Assembly (NCBI GenBank): GCA_964494625.1
Contig: CAZBRT010000002.1
Location: 310,001-374,000 of the forward strand
Reading direction: 5' to 3'
Source: UBA2784 sp964494625
GTDB lineage: Bacteria; Pseudomonadota; Alphaproteobacteria; Micropepsales; Micropepsaceae
DNA: 64,000 nt
A model generated the notes under the pieces. That model made no database searches. It saw only the letters and a program-made list of their open reading frames with translations, and was not told where the DNA came from. The position numbers and the translations under genes were made by a program. This document shows positions 49,217 to 57,678 of this stretch, one piece after another. Position 1 is the stretch's first letter, and each line of letters opens with the position of its first letter.

Positions 49217-49825
49217 ATGGGCAAGGGTTTCAAGGGTGCGCTTTACGGCGCGGCCTGCTTTGCGGCTGTCTTTGCGGCACCCGCACTTGCTGCCGACATG
49301 ACAGACGGCGGGCGCTATTTCAGCGGCGTGGCCAATGATGACGGCACGGGCCTCATCGTTCCTTACGCGCTGCGCGGCGACAGCCAGTACATGGCCGATG
49401 CCAGCGTGGATGCGGGTTTTGCCGGCTCCTACATCTTTACCGGCGTGATCTCGCTTGATGATGGTGGCTATATCTCAGCCGCCCAGCCGGAAAGCCCCGT
49501 CTCCGTCATGGCGAGCGGCTATATCTCGCTTGCCAATGATCTTTGGGGCATCACGCCCTATCTCGGTGCCGGCATCGGCGCCTATCCGGTGGCGGAAGGC
49601 ATGTTTGCCGGTTCGGCCGCACTTCTGCCGCGCGATGCGCTGCCCATGCTTTCCTATCAGGGCACAGCAGGCCTCACCTACCAATTCACACCGTCGTTCG
49701 GAGCGGGCCTTGAGTACCGCTATGTCGGCGCGTCGATGGATCCGCTCAACCCCTATGGGGCGTTTGAGTCGGAAGAATACCGGTCGCACTCAATCATGAT
49801 GCGGCTGGATCTGGGCCTGAACTAA
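49217..49825 (+). CDS. Outer-membrane beta-barrel protein
   Basis: Unassigned small porin-like or surface-antigen-like barrel, 202 aa. The signal peptide from ATG 49217 ends at 'APALAAD'. The mature part is Gly/Tyr-rich with alternating strands: 'VDAGFAGSYIFTGVISL', 'WGITPYLGAGIGAYPV', 'TAGLTYQFTPSFGAGLEYRYVGA', and a final 'SIMMRLDLGLN'. This is the pattern of the opacity/OmpA-barrel group. Other possible starts are GTG 49184 and TTG 49166. It stands alone with its own promoter and terminator. Its role (adhesion, lipid binding or stability) cannot be told. Confidence 0.75.
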   Translation: MGKGFKGALYGAACFAAVFAAPALAADMTDGGRYFSGVANDDGTGLIVPYALRGDSQYMADASVDAGFAGSYIFTGVISLDDGGYISAAQPESPVSVMASGYISLANDLWGITPYLGAGIGAYPVAEGMFAGSAALLPRDALPMLSYQGTAGLTYQFTPSFGAGLEYRYVGASMDPLNPYGAFESEEYRSHSIMMRLDLGLN

Positions 49826-49887
49826 GCGGGGGCCTAGGGCTGCTGTCAGGGACCATCGGGGGGTGGAACCAGGCAAGCGCCGAAAGG

Positions 49888-49924
49888 AAAAGGGTCGCGG
49901 CATGCCGCGGCCCTTTTCTCTTTT
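49888..49924 (+). terminator. Rho-independent terminator after the OMP gene
   Basis: AAAAGGGTCGCGG pairs with CCGCGGCCCTTTT (one G-U pair) around a small CATG loop, followed by CTCTTTT. It is strong, and the A tract on the other side allows bidirectional use. Confidence 0.85.
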
Positions 49925-49967
49925 GGGGCACCGTGAAAGGCTGCGCACTTCCAACAAGGAGCGCACC

Positions 49968-50375
49968 ATGCCTGCCAAATCTTCGGCGAAAAAGTCCCCC
50001 GCCAAAAAGTCGAAGAGCCTTTATGTCGACGGATATGTCATCCCGGTGCCGAGGTCGAAACTCGCCCGTTACAAGGAGATGGCCAAGCTCGGCAGCAAGC
50101 TCTGGCGCGAATATGGCGCCCTTTCCTATCACGAATGCGTTGCTGATGACGTGCCCATGGGCAAGTGGACGTCATTTCCGCGCGCCGTGAAACTGAAGGA
50201 CGACGAGGTCGTTATCTTTTCGTGGATCACCTATGCCTCGCGCAAGGATCGCGACCGCATCAACAAGGCCGTGATGCAGGACAAGCGGATGCATGAATTC
50301 ATGAAACCCGGCGAAGTCGTCTTCGACGGCAAGCGCATCATCTTCGGCGGGTTCAAGGAGATGGTGGGGTGGTGA
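49968..50375 (+). CDS. DUF1428 protein with Lys-rich N-terminal tail
   Basis: Small cytosolic protein, 135 aa. From residue 18 on it is a typical DUF1428 ferredoxin-like domain ('SLYVDGYVIPVPRSKL', 'EYGALSYHECVADDV', 'KWTSFPRAVKLKDDEVVIFSW'). The first 17 residues (Ala/Pro/Lys repeats with two PAKK-like units) are an addition not usual in this family. Start ATG 49968 is preceded by AAGGAG, so the tail is probably real. Transcribed from a promoter after the terminator or by read-through. Biochemical function of the family is unknown. Confidence 0.88.
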   Translation: MPAKSSAKKSPAKKSKSLYVDGYVIPVPRSKLARYKEMAKLGSKLWREYGALSYHECVADDVPMGKWTSFPRAVKLKDDEVVIFSWITYASRKDRDRINKAVMQDKRMHEFMKPGEVVFDGKRIIFGGFKEMVGW

Positions 50376-50451
50376 GCGAAGGCGAACGGGGGCCGGGCGG
50401 CATGCGCCTTCCGGCTCTTGCGTACTGCTGAGACAGGCACTCACGCCCCCC

Positions 50452-52017
50452 CTACTCCCACTCGATCGTCCCCGGCGGTTTGGATGTCACGTCATAGACC
50501 ACGCGATTGATGCCGCGGACTTCGTTGATGATGCGGGTCGCCACACGGCCCAGGAACGCCATCTCGAACGGATAGAAATCTGCCGTCATGCCGTCCACCG
50601 ATGTCACGGCGCGCAGCGCGCAGACATATTCATAGGTGCGGCCATCGCCCATCACGCCCACGGTCTGCACATTGGTGAGCACGGCGAAGGCCTGCCAGAT
50701 TTTGTCATAGAGGCCCGCCTTCCTGATCTCGTCGAGATAGATCGCGTCGGCCTCCTGCAGGATGCGGATTTTCTCGCGCGTCACGCCACCCGGCAGGCGG
50801 ATGGCAAGGCCCGGACCGGGGAAGGGATGGCGCCCGATAAAGCGCTCCGGCAGGCCCAGTTCGCGGCCGAGCGCGCGCACCTCATCCTTGAACAATTCGC
50901 GTAAAGGTTCAACAAGCGCCATGTGCATGCGTTCGGGCAGGCCACCGACATTGTGATGCGACTTGATGGTGACTGATGGCCCGCCGGAGAACGACACGCT
51001 TTCAATGACGTCGGGATAGAGCGTGCCCTGCGCGAGGAATTTCGCGCCGCCGACTTTCTTGGCCTCTCTCTCGAACACCTCAATGAACAGACGGCCAATG
51101 GTCTTGCGCTTTTTCTCGGGGTCGCTTTCGCCCTCCAGCGCGTCGATGAACATTTTTGAAGCATCCACATGCACCAGCGGAATGTTGTAGTGGCCGCGGA
51201 ACATCGCCACCACTTCCTCCGCCTCGTTCTTGCGCATAAGCCCGTGGTCAACAAAAATGCAGGTGAGGTTTTCGCCGATGGCCTCATGGATGAGGACGGC
51301 GGCAACGGATGAATCGACGCCGCCCGAAAGACCGCAGATCACCTTGCCGTCGCCGACCTGGGCGCGGATCTTGGCCACCATCTCCTTGCGATAGGCGGCC
51401 ATCGACCAGTCGGATTTCAGGCCCACAATCCTGTGCACGAAATTCGCGAGCAGCTTGCCGCCATCTTCCGTGTGCACCACTTCGGGGTGGAACATGGTGG
51501 TGTAATATTTGCGCTTCTCATCTGCTGCGATGGCAAAAGGCGCGTTCTCGGAGGTGGCGATCACCTCAAAACCATCGGGCAATTGCGTGACGCGGTCGCC
51601 GTGGCTCATCCACACAGGGTATGATTGGCCGACTTGCCAGAAGCCCTCGAACAAAGGTGACATGCGCTTGATGCGCACATCGGCGCGGCCAAACTCGCGC
51701 GCGTGGCCCCCCTCCACCTTGCCGCCCAGCTGGGTGCACAAGGTCTGCTGGCCATAGCAGATGCCAAGGATGGGCACGCCCGCATCGATCACGCTTTGCG
51801 GCGCGCGGGGCGAATTTTCGTCCAGCACGGATGCTGGCCCGCCTGAAAAGATCACGCCTTTCGGTTTCAGCCTGCGGAAGGCTGCGTCCGCACTCTGGAA
51901 GGGGTGGATCTCGCAATAGACGCCCGTCTCGCGCACGCGCCGCGCGATCAATTGCGTCACCTGCGAGCCAAAATCGATGATGAGGATGTTGTCGGGATGC
52001 GCGGGCGTGGCGGTCAT
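50452..52017 (-). CDS. guaA: GMP synthase (glutamine-hydrolysing)
   Basis: Converts XMP to GMP with glutamine and ATP. 521 aa. N-terminal class I amidotransferase domain with Cys in 'GICYGQQTL' and a His-Glu pair ('FHPEVVHT'), then the ATP pyrophosphatase domain with the loop 'SGGVDSSVAA' and the C-terminal dimerisation domain ending in 'KPPGTIEWE'. Separated from guaB by rsmB. 33 nt lie between the rsmB stop and the guaA start, so the three are likely one transcript. Confidence 0.98.
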   Translation of the reverse strand: MTATPAHPDNILIIDFGSQVTQLIARRVRETGVYCEIHPFQSADAAFRRLKPKGVIFSGGPASVLDENSPRAPQSVIDAGVPILGICYGQQTLCTQLGGKVEGGHAREFGRADVRIKRMSPLFEGFWQVGQSYPVWMSHGDRVTQLPDGFEVIATSENAPFAIAADEKRKYYTTMFHPEVVHTEDGGKLLANFVHRIVGLKSDWSMAAYRKEMVAKIRAQVGDGKVICGLSGGVDSSVAAVLIHEAIGENLTCIFVDHGLMRKNEAEEVVAMFRGHYNIPLVHVDASKMFIDALEGESDPEKKRKTIGRLFIEVFEREAKKVGGAKFLAQGTLYPDVIESVSFSGGPSVTIKSHHNVGGLPERMHMALVEPLRELFKDEVRALGRELGLPERFIGRHPFPGPGLAIRLPGGVTREKIRILQEADAIYLDEIRKAGLYDKIWQAFAVLTNVQTVGVMGDGRTYEYVCALRAVTSVDGMTADFYPFEMAFLGRVATRIINEVRGINRVVYDVTSKPPGTIEWE

Positions 52018-52050
52018 GGGAAGCGTGGCCGTCTGTTGGGTGAATCGGGA

Positions 52051-53283
52051 TCAATCTTGTCGGGTGAAGGCGGAAACGAAAAAGCCGTCGGCGCCATCGC
52101 GCGCGGGCGACAGGCGGAAGGCGCTTTGCTGCCGAAGCGTGGCAGGTGCCGTTGCGGCCACATCCTCATTCTCGGCGGCAAGGATGGAACAGGTGACATA
52201 GACGACGCGTCCGCCCGGCCGCACGAGCCTTGCGGCAACATCAAGAAGCCCCTTCTGTAACTTGTGAAGGTCGGCGAGGCGCGCAGGCGACAGGCGCCAC
52301 TTCGTTTCGGGATTGCGCCGCCACACACCCGAACCCGAACAGGGCGCATCCACCAGCACGCAATCCGCCGTGCCGCGAAATGCTTCGGGTACGGCTTCTT
52401 GCGGCGCTGTGCTGTCCAGCCAGTCGCGACCCAGAACATGGGTGGTGACGATACTGGCATCGGCTGCCGCCGCGCGTGCCGTGAGGCGATTGAGGCGCGC
52501 CTCCTCCACATCGCAGGCAAGGATGGCGCCTTTGTTCTGCATCGCGGCGGCAAGCGCGAGCGTCTTGCCGCCGGCACCAGCGCACAAGTCGATCACGCGC
52601 TCGCCCGGCGTCACGCCCGTCGCATGGGCGGCGATTTGCGAGGCAATGTCCTGCACATGCAAGCTGCCGCCGGTGAAAAGTGGATGACGCTCCAGCGCCG
52701 TCGTCTCGCCGGAGAGACGCAGGGCAAAGGGAGTGCGCGGGTCCATCGCCGCTTCGACTTTCATCTCTTTCAGGGCGGCAATGGCGGCAGCGACTGCCAT
52801 GCGGGCGGGATTGACGCGCACCCACAATTCCGCGCGACCTTCCAGCGCGCGCAATTCGGCGACGAGATTGTCCTTCAGGCTGCGCTCAAGCTCCGGCAGC
52901 AAAAATTGCGGAACATTGCGGCGCACATCATCGTCGATCAGCTTGGCGCGCGGAATGAGCGCGCGTTCGTCAGCGGTCAGTGAAGCGGGCGCATGGCGCA
53001 TGCCGTTGAAGGCGGCGCTGATTGCGCCCTCCGCCATTCCTTCGCGGGCGAGCAATGCAATCATGGTCTTGCGGGCCGACACATCTTCGCCGCAGGCAGC
53101 AGCCAGATAGCCGTGCTGGCGGATTGCGCGATAGACAAGAGCTGCAATCGCGCGGCGATCCGCACTGCCGGCAAAGCGGTTGGCACGCGCCCATTCCGAA
53201 AGGAAGCGGTCAGCGGGAGCGGCTGACGCGGCAAGGCCCTCAAGGATCGTGATCGCGGCCATGATGCGGGCCGCGGGCGTCAT
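52051..53283 (-). CDS. rsmB: rRNA/RNA cytosine-C5 methyltransferase (RsmB type)
   Basis: S-adenosylmethionine-dependent m5C methyltransferase, 410 aa. N-terminal NusB-like helical region ('RAIAALVYRAIRQHGYL') followed by a Rossmann domain: 'IDLCAGAGGKTLALA', 'VLVDAPCSGSGVWRRNPE' (first Cys) and 'VYVTCSIL' (catalytic Cys). The family includes RsmB, which modifies 16S rRNA, but other RNA targets are possible. Start ATG 53283 overlaps the guaB stop (ATGA); frames starting upstream lie inside guaB. The guaB-rsmB-guaA linkage is common in alphaproteobacteria. Confidence 0.9.
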   Translation of the reverse strand: MTPAARIMAAITILEGLAASAAPADRFLSEWARANRFAGSADRRAIAALVYRAIRQHGYLAAACGEDVSARKTMIALLAREGMAEGAISAAFNGMRHAPASLTADERALIPRAKLIDDDVRRNVPQFLLPELERSLKDNLVAELRALEGRAELWVRVNPARMAVAAAIAALKEMKVEAAMDPRTPFALRLSGETTALERHPLFTGGSLHVQDIASQIAAHATGVTPGERVIDLCAGAGGKTLALAAAMQNKGAILACDVEEARLNRLTARAAAADASIVTTHVLGRDWLDSTAPQEAVPEAFRGTADCVLVDAPCSGSGVWRRNPETKWRLSPARLADLHKLQKGLLDVAARLVRPGGRVVYVTCSILAAENEDVAATAPATLRQQSAFRLSPARDGADGFFVSAFTRQD

Positions 53284-54770
53284 CCCTGCTCGCGCGGATA
53301 GTTGGGGGTTTCGCGCGTGATGGACACGCTGTGCACATGGCTTTCGCGCTGACCGGCGCCGGTGATGCGCACGAATTGTGCATTCCGGTGCAGTTCGTCG
53401 ATGGTGCGGCAACCGGTATAGCCCATGGCCGCGCGCAGTCCGCCGACAAGCTGATGCAGTACGCTCGAACCCGGGCCTTTGAAGGGGACCTGGCCTTCGA
53501 CACCTTCGGGCACGAGCTTCAGCGTGTCCTTCACTTCTTCCTGGAAGTAGCGGTCGGCCGAGCCGCGCGCCATCGCGCCCAGCGATCCCATGCCGCGATA
53601 GGCCTTGTAGGAGCGGCCCTGGAAAAGGAAGACCTCGCCGGGGCTTTCCTCTGTGCCCGCCAGCAGCGAGCCGATCATCGCGCAATGCGCGCCTGCAGCA
53701 ATCGCCTTCGCCAGATCACCCGAATATTTGATGCCGCCATCGGCAATGACCGGCACGCCGGATTTGCGCGCCTCTTCGACCACATCCATGATGGCGGTCA
53801 GTTGGGGCACGCCCACGCCCGCAACAATGCGCGTGGTGCAGATGGAACCCGGGCCGATGCCGACCTTGATGCCGTCGGCACCGCTATCGATCAAGGCTCG
53901 CGCGGCGGAGGCCGTGGCCACATTGCCGGCAACGATCTGGACTTCGTTCGACTGCTTCTTGATGCGGCTGACCTGTTCCAGCACGCGCAGCGAATGGCCG
54001 TGTGCGGTATCGACCACCAGCACGTCCACGCCGGCGGCGATCAATTCCTCCGCACGCACAAAACCGTCATCACCGACTGTCGTTGCCGCGCCAACGCGCA
54101 GGCGGCCTTGCGGGTCCTTGCAGGCGTTGGGGTGAAGCTGGGCCTTCTCGATGTCTTTCACCGTGATGAGGCCGATGCAGCGGTAGGCATCATCCACCAC
54201 CAGCAATTTCTCGATGCGGTGCTTGTGGAGGATGCGCTTGGCTTCGTCCTTGTCCACACCCTCGCGCACAGTGATGAGGTTCTCGTGCGTCATCAGGCTG
54301 GCGACGCGCTCGTTGCGGTCGATGGCAAAGCGCACATCGCGGTTCGTGAGGATGCCGACGAGCTTGCCCGCGCGCCCGGCCTTGGGCGTCTCGACAACCG
54401 GAATGCCGGAGATGTTGTAACGCTCCATCAGCGCCAGCGCTTCGGCCAGCGACTGCTCCGGCCCGATGGTGACGGGATTCACCACCATGCCGCTTTCATA
54501 TTTCTTCACGCGGCGGACCTCTTCGGCCTGCTCGGCCGGGGTCATGTTGCGGTGAAGGACGCCCATGCCGCCGGCCTGCGCCATCGCAATCGCCAGGCGC
54601 GACTCCGTGACCGTGTCCATGGCAGCAGAAATAAGCGGGATGTTCAGATCGACCGTGCGGGTCAGGCGTGTGCGCGTGTCTGCTTGCGCAGGAAGGACGT
54701 CAGAGGCCGCGGGCACCAGCAGCACATCGTCAAACGTCAAGGCTTCCCGGATTGCCAAGCGAACCTCCAT
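53280..54770 (-). CDS. guaB: IMP dehydrogenase
   Basis: NAD-dependent oxidation of IMP to XMP, the rate-limiting step to guanine nucleotides. 496 aa. A TIM barrel with two inserted CBS domains (about residues 95-210) that sense nucleotides. The catalytic loop reads 'GIGPGSICTTRIVAGVG' with the active-site Cys, and the flap 'YRGMGSLGAM' follows. Start ATG 54770; a GTG one codon upstream (54773) is possible. A fair promoter lies just upstream. Confidence 0.97.
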   Translation of the reverse strand: MEVRLAIREALTFDDVLLVPAASDVLPAQADTRTRLTRTVDLNIPLISAAMDTVTESRLAIAMAQAGGMGVLHRNMTPAEQAEEVRRVKKYESGMVVNPVTIGPEQSLAEALALMERYNISGIPVVETPKAGRAGKLVGILTNRDVRFAIDRNERVASLMTHENLITVREGVDKDEAKRILHKHRIEKLLVVDDAYRCIGLITVKDIEKAQLHPNACKDPQGRLRVGAATTVGDDGFVRAEELIAAGVDVLVVDTAHGHSLRVLEQVSRIKKQSNEVQIVAGNVATASAARALIDSGADGIKVGIGPGSICTTRIVAGVGVPQLTAIMDVVEEARKSGVPVIADGGIKYSGDLAKAIAAGAHCAMIGSLLAGTEESPGEVFLFQGRSYKAYRGMGSLGAMARGSADRYFQEEVKDTLKLVPEGVEGQVPFKGPGSSVLHQLVGGLRAAMGYTGCRTIDELHRNAQFVRITGAGQRESHVHSVSITRETPNYPREQG

Positions 54771-54799
54771 CACAAACGGCCGCTTCCGAAGTGGCGGGC

Positions 54800-54828
54800 G
54801 GTCTATCCCACTGGTCAGGCGGTGCCAA
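54800..54828 (-). promoter_or_regulatory. Candidate guaB promoter
   Basis: Minus strand TTGGCA (54828-54823), 17-nt spacer, TAGACC (54805-54800). Transcription would begin about 23 nt before the guaB ATG. Confidence 0.42.
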
Positions 54829-55013
54829 GCGGATTCTGCGGCTTTGGGTCACCGTCCCCCGACTGGCCCGGCAGAACCGTTGGAAATCCTCCCGGAAGCC
54901 ATTTCTGCCATCGCGAGCCATCCTCGAAATCCTTGATCTTTCGCATGGTCAGGGCCGGGCTGTGGGCGCAGAGTTATCCGCGACCAAGGCCTGACCAACC
55001 GGAAAGATGCGCC

Positions 55014-55436
55014 ATGTCCCGAATCATTGCCGCTGCGGCTGTTGCTGCCCTCTTTGCCCTTCCCGCCCATGCCAATCCCGGCAAGCCCATCGAGACAGGC
55101 GGACAGCTGCAGGCAGCCTGCCAGGCGCTTGCGGCGGTGGACCCTTCAACACCCGAGAACGCCCTGCGCCGGCCTGACGCGTGCAAGGCCTATCTTGGCG
55201 GCTTTGTGCGGGTCTATGAGGCGCAAGCGGGAGTGGGGCTTGCCGCACAGATCCAGGGATCAAGCGGTGGCGCGGAAGACAATGCGCAGTGCATCGCCTT
55301 CCCCGAGTTCCTGTCGTTCAGGGAATTCGCGCAGATCATCGTCGCGTTTGTCGAAGCGGACGCTGCCCGCACCAGCCAGCCTGCGTTCGAGGTCACGGCC
55401 GCCGCCCTGGCCGCAAAGTTCCCCTGCACGGAATAA
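55014..55436 (+). CDS. Secreted Rap1a/Tai-like protein
   Basis: Small exported protein, 140 aa. Signal peptide of 20 residues (cleavage after AHA). The mature part has four Cys (36, 57, 93, 138) in the order and spacing of the Rap1a/Tai immunity family: 'AACQ', 'DACKAYLGGF', 'QCIAFPEFLSFREFAQIIVAF' (split) and a final 'AALAAKFPC'. Some members of this family protect against type VI amidase toxins, but many occur without one. No T6SS gene or toxin lies nearby. A GGAAAG ribosome site precedes the start. It is divergent from guaB and convergent with rlmE. Confidence 0.75.
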   Translation: MSRIIAAAAVAALFALPAHANPGKPIETGGQLQAACQALAAVDPSTPENALRRPDACKAYLGGFVRVYEAQAGVGLAAQIQGSSGGAEDNAQCIAFPEFLSFREFAQIIVAFVEADAARTSQPAFEVTAAALAAKFPCTE

Positions 55437-55441
55437 AGCGC

Positions 55442-56137
55442 TCAAACCCGGCGAAAGCCGGTCGCGACCACGTACATTTCCGCCGAGTCCGCCCGGCTGG
55501 ACGGCGGTTTGGCGTGGGTGACGCGCGCAAATGACCGCTTCATCGATTCGAGAAGACTGCGCTCGGTTCCGCCCTGAAGCACCTTGGCGACAAAGGCGCC
55601 GCCGGGCTTCAAGACTTCGATCGCAAACATCAGGGCTGCCTCGCAAAGCGCCATGATCTTCAAATGGTCGGTCGGCCGGTGGCCCGTCGCTGAGGCCGCC
55701 ATGTCGGACATCACAAGGTCAGCCTCACCATCAAGAAGTTCCTTGAGGCGCGCAGGCGCATCCTCCTCCAGAAAATCCATGGCGATGATTTCGGCGCCGG
55801 GCACCGGATCGACCGGCGTGATGTCGATGCCGACAACCTTGCCGGTTTTGCCCACCTTGGCGGTCGCTACCTGCGTCCAGCCGCCGGGCGCCGCACCCAG
55901 GTCAACCACGCGCGCGCCTCTTTTCAGAAGGTGGAACTGGTTGTCGAGGTCGATGAGCTTGAAGGCAGCCCGCGAGCGATAACCCTCGTCCTTGGCGCGC
56001 TGCACATAGGGATCGTTCAACTGGCGCTTCAGCCAGTTCTGCGATGATACAGTTCGCCCGCGCGCGGTTTTTACCCGCACAAAAAGCTTGCGGTCGCCAC
56101 GCCCCGAAGTGCCGCTGCCTGACTTGCGTTCACTCAT
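55442..56137 (-). CDS. rlmE: 23S rRNA 2'-O-ribose methyltransferase
   Basis: FtsJ/RrmJ; methylates the A-loop uridine of 23S rRNA. 231 aa. Motif 'VVDLGAAPGGWTQVA' binds S-adenosylmethionine; the K-D-K-E tetrad is represented by Lys in 'SRAAFKLIDLD', Asp in 'LVMSDMAAS', Lys in 'GAFVAKVLQG' and Glu in 'SAEMYVVA'. A basic N-terminal extension of about 25 residues is typical of alphaproteobacteria. The start overlaps the stop of the upstream Ppx/GppA gene (ATGA). Confidence 0.96.
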   Translation of the reverse strand: MSERKSGSGTSGRGDRKLFVRVKTARGRTVSSQNWLKRQLNDPYVQRAKDEGYRSRAAFKLIDLDNQFHLLKRGARVVDLGAAPGGWTQVATAKVGKTGKVVGIDITPVDPVPGAEIIAMDFLEEDAPARLKELLDGEADLVMSDMAASATGHRPTDHLKIMALCEAALMFAIEVLKPGGAFVAKVLQGGTERSLLESMKRSFARVTHAKPPSSRADSAEMYVVATGFRRV

Positions 56138-57231
56138 CGGCGAAAGCGGCGCTTGCGGCGGCGCCCCTCCTTGTCAGCCTTGGCCATGAGGCCAAGCAGA
56201 ATGCCCTCGCGCAGGCCGCGATCCGCCACACGCACGCGATCAGCAGGCCAGCGGTCAAGAATGGCATCAAGGATCGCGCAGCCCGGCACGACAAGATCGG
56301 CGCGGTCGGCACCCACGCAAGGATGCATCGGGTCACCATTCCTTGCGCGCGAGACAAGATCATCAGAGACCGCACGCAATTCCGCACCGGTCATCCAGGT
56401 GCCGTCGACCTTGCTGCGGTCATATTTGCGCAGGCCCAGATGCACGCCCGCCAGCGTCGTCACCGTGCCCGAGGTGCCGAGCATATGGTAGCGGCCCTCG
56501 CCCGGCGGCGAGAAATTCGCGCGCGTCAATGCATCCCCGATGATGGACGACGCATGGGCGACCATGGCGCCATAGTCAGGCGCCGCCACATGCGCAAAAT
56601 GCTCTGCCAGGGTCACCACGCCCACCGGCGCGGATGCCCAGGCGCGTATCTGCGGCCGGTCACGGCGTTCGGGCGGCAATTCTACATGGATCACTTCGGT
56701 CGAACCGCCGCCGATGTCGAACACCAGCGCAGCGCGGTGGTCGCCTTCGATCAGGGGCGCACAGCCCGCCGCGCACAGGCGCGCTTCCTCACCGGCAGGA
56801 ATGACCTCGAAGGCAAGGCCGGTCTCGCGACGCGCGCGCGCCAGAAAGGCACCGACATTCGACGCGGCCCGGCAGGCCTCTGTCGCTATCGCGCGGTGGC
56901 GGGTGACGCCATCGCGCCGCATCTTGGCGACGCAGACTTTCAGCGCCGCAATCGTGCGGCCCATCGCATCCTCCGACAGGACGCCGGAGCGGCTGACGCC
57001 CTCGCCCAGGCGCACGGTGCGCGAGAAGGCATCGATCACGCGGAAGCCATCGGTCTGCGGTCGCGCAACCAGCAGGCGGCAATTATTGGTGCCGAGATCA
57101 ATGGCTGCGAAAACATGCTTGAAACGGCCGCGCTGCGGCTGGTCGCCCTGCTGGAGTGGGGGCGGAGACGCCGGGGGCACCGGGGCTTGGGGCCCGGATA
57201 GACTTCCCCCCGAGAGGGGATCCCCGTCCAT
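56134..57231 (-). CDS. Ppx/GppA family phosphatase, short form
   Basis: Second exopolyphosphatase/pppGpp phosphatase homologue of the window, 365 aa. ASKHA motifs are 'FAAIDLGTNNCRLLV', 'VFDIGGGSTEVI' and 'MLGTSGTVTTLAGV'. It lacks the ~200-residue C-terminal HD-like part of the ppk-linked paralogue. The start is uncertain: ATG 57231 gives a Pro/Gly-rich leader of about 35 residues before the domain; ATG 57312 would lengthen it. Translation is coupled to rlmE. GppA or Ppx activity cannot be separated from sequence. Confidence 0.9.
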   Translation of the reverse strand: MDGDPLSGGSLSGPQAPVPPASPPPLQQGDQPQRGRFKHVFAAIDLGTNNCRLLVARPQTDGFRVIDAFSRTVRLGEGVSRSGVLSEDAMGRTIAALKVCVAKMRRDGVTRHRAIATEACRAASNVGAFLARARRETGLAFEVIPAGEEARLCAAGCAPLIEGDHRAALVFDIGGGSTEVIHVELPPERRDRPQIRAWASAPVGVVTLAEHFAHVAAPDYGAMVAHASSIIGDALTRANFSPPGEGRYHMLGTSGTVTTLAGVHLGLRKYDRSKVDGTWMTGAELRAVSDDLVSRARNGDPMHPCVGADRADLVVPGCAILDAILDRWPADRVRVADRGLREGILLGLMAKADKEGRRRKRRFRR

Positions 57232-57365
57232 GGGACGGGTTTCATGCTGTGACACGGGCAGCCCCGCGAGATTAGACCGGCCGCCGGAAAATCCGGCGTC
57301 GCTTGATGCCATCCTATCGCGCGCGGGATTGGGGGGACAAGGGGCTTGCGAGCCCACTATGCCCG

Positions 57366-57398
57366 CCTCAGGCACGCCTCGGGCACGCCTCGGGCACG
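57366..57398. repeat. Three tandem 11-bp repeats
   Basis: CCTCRGGCACG is repeated three times without gaps (the first copy has A where the others have G). It lies between the Ppx/GppA gene and the tRNA. Confidence 0.85.
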
Positions 57399-57446
57399 CC
57401 CCTGCGCCCTCCTGCAACCCAATAACCGCAGATTTCAGCGGGCCAG

Positions 57447-57475
57447 TTGACGCCATCGCGCGCCGCGACTAGGTT
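57447..57475 (+). promoter_or_regulatory. Candidate tRNA-Gln promoter
   Basis: TTGACG (57447-57452), 17-nt spacer, TAGGTT (57470-57475), followed by a GC-rich start region. It would leave a 5' leader of about 78 nt to be removed by RNase P. Confidence 0.45.
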
Positions 57476-57559
57476 CCGCGCGCTTTGGCCGGGTTCGCCC
57501 GGTCGGCACCCATAGCGGGCAGATTGTGCCCGATGGCTGGCCGCCTCGGGCCGCCACAT

Positions 57560-57633
57560 TGGGGGATCGTCTAACGGTAGGACCCTGGATTCTGATTCCA
57601 GTTGTCTAGGTTCGAATCCTAGTCCCCCAACCA
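57560..57633 (+). tRNA. tRNA-Gln, anticodon CUG
   Basis: 74 nt. The acceptor stem TGGGGGA (57560-57566) pairs with TCCCCCA (57623-57629); discriminator A and an encoded CCA follow. The anticodon stem CTGGA/TCCAG holds the loop TTCTGAT, giving anticodon CTG. The T-arm contains GGTTCGAATCC. All arms pair without mismatch that I can see. Reads CAG codons. Confidence 0.95.
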
Positions 57634-57678
57634 ATTTCTTCGTGAATTGACTCGAAGCGAGCTCACGCTGCTGCGTCC

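Larger units (their letters stand above)
57232..57559. other. Gap between Ppx/GppA gene and tRNA-Gln
   Basis: 328 nt without a supported gene. It carries an 11-bp triplicated repeat (57366-57398) and a candidate tRNA promoter (57447-57475). A Ppx start farther upstream, at 57312, would shorten this gap. Confidence 0.55.

Noticed and set aside
53331..55013. Long plus-strand frame across guaB continuing into the Rap1a-like gene
   Set aside because: The part opposite guaB is a shadow. Only the final 140 residues, starting with ATG 55014 and a signal peptide, look like a protein.
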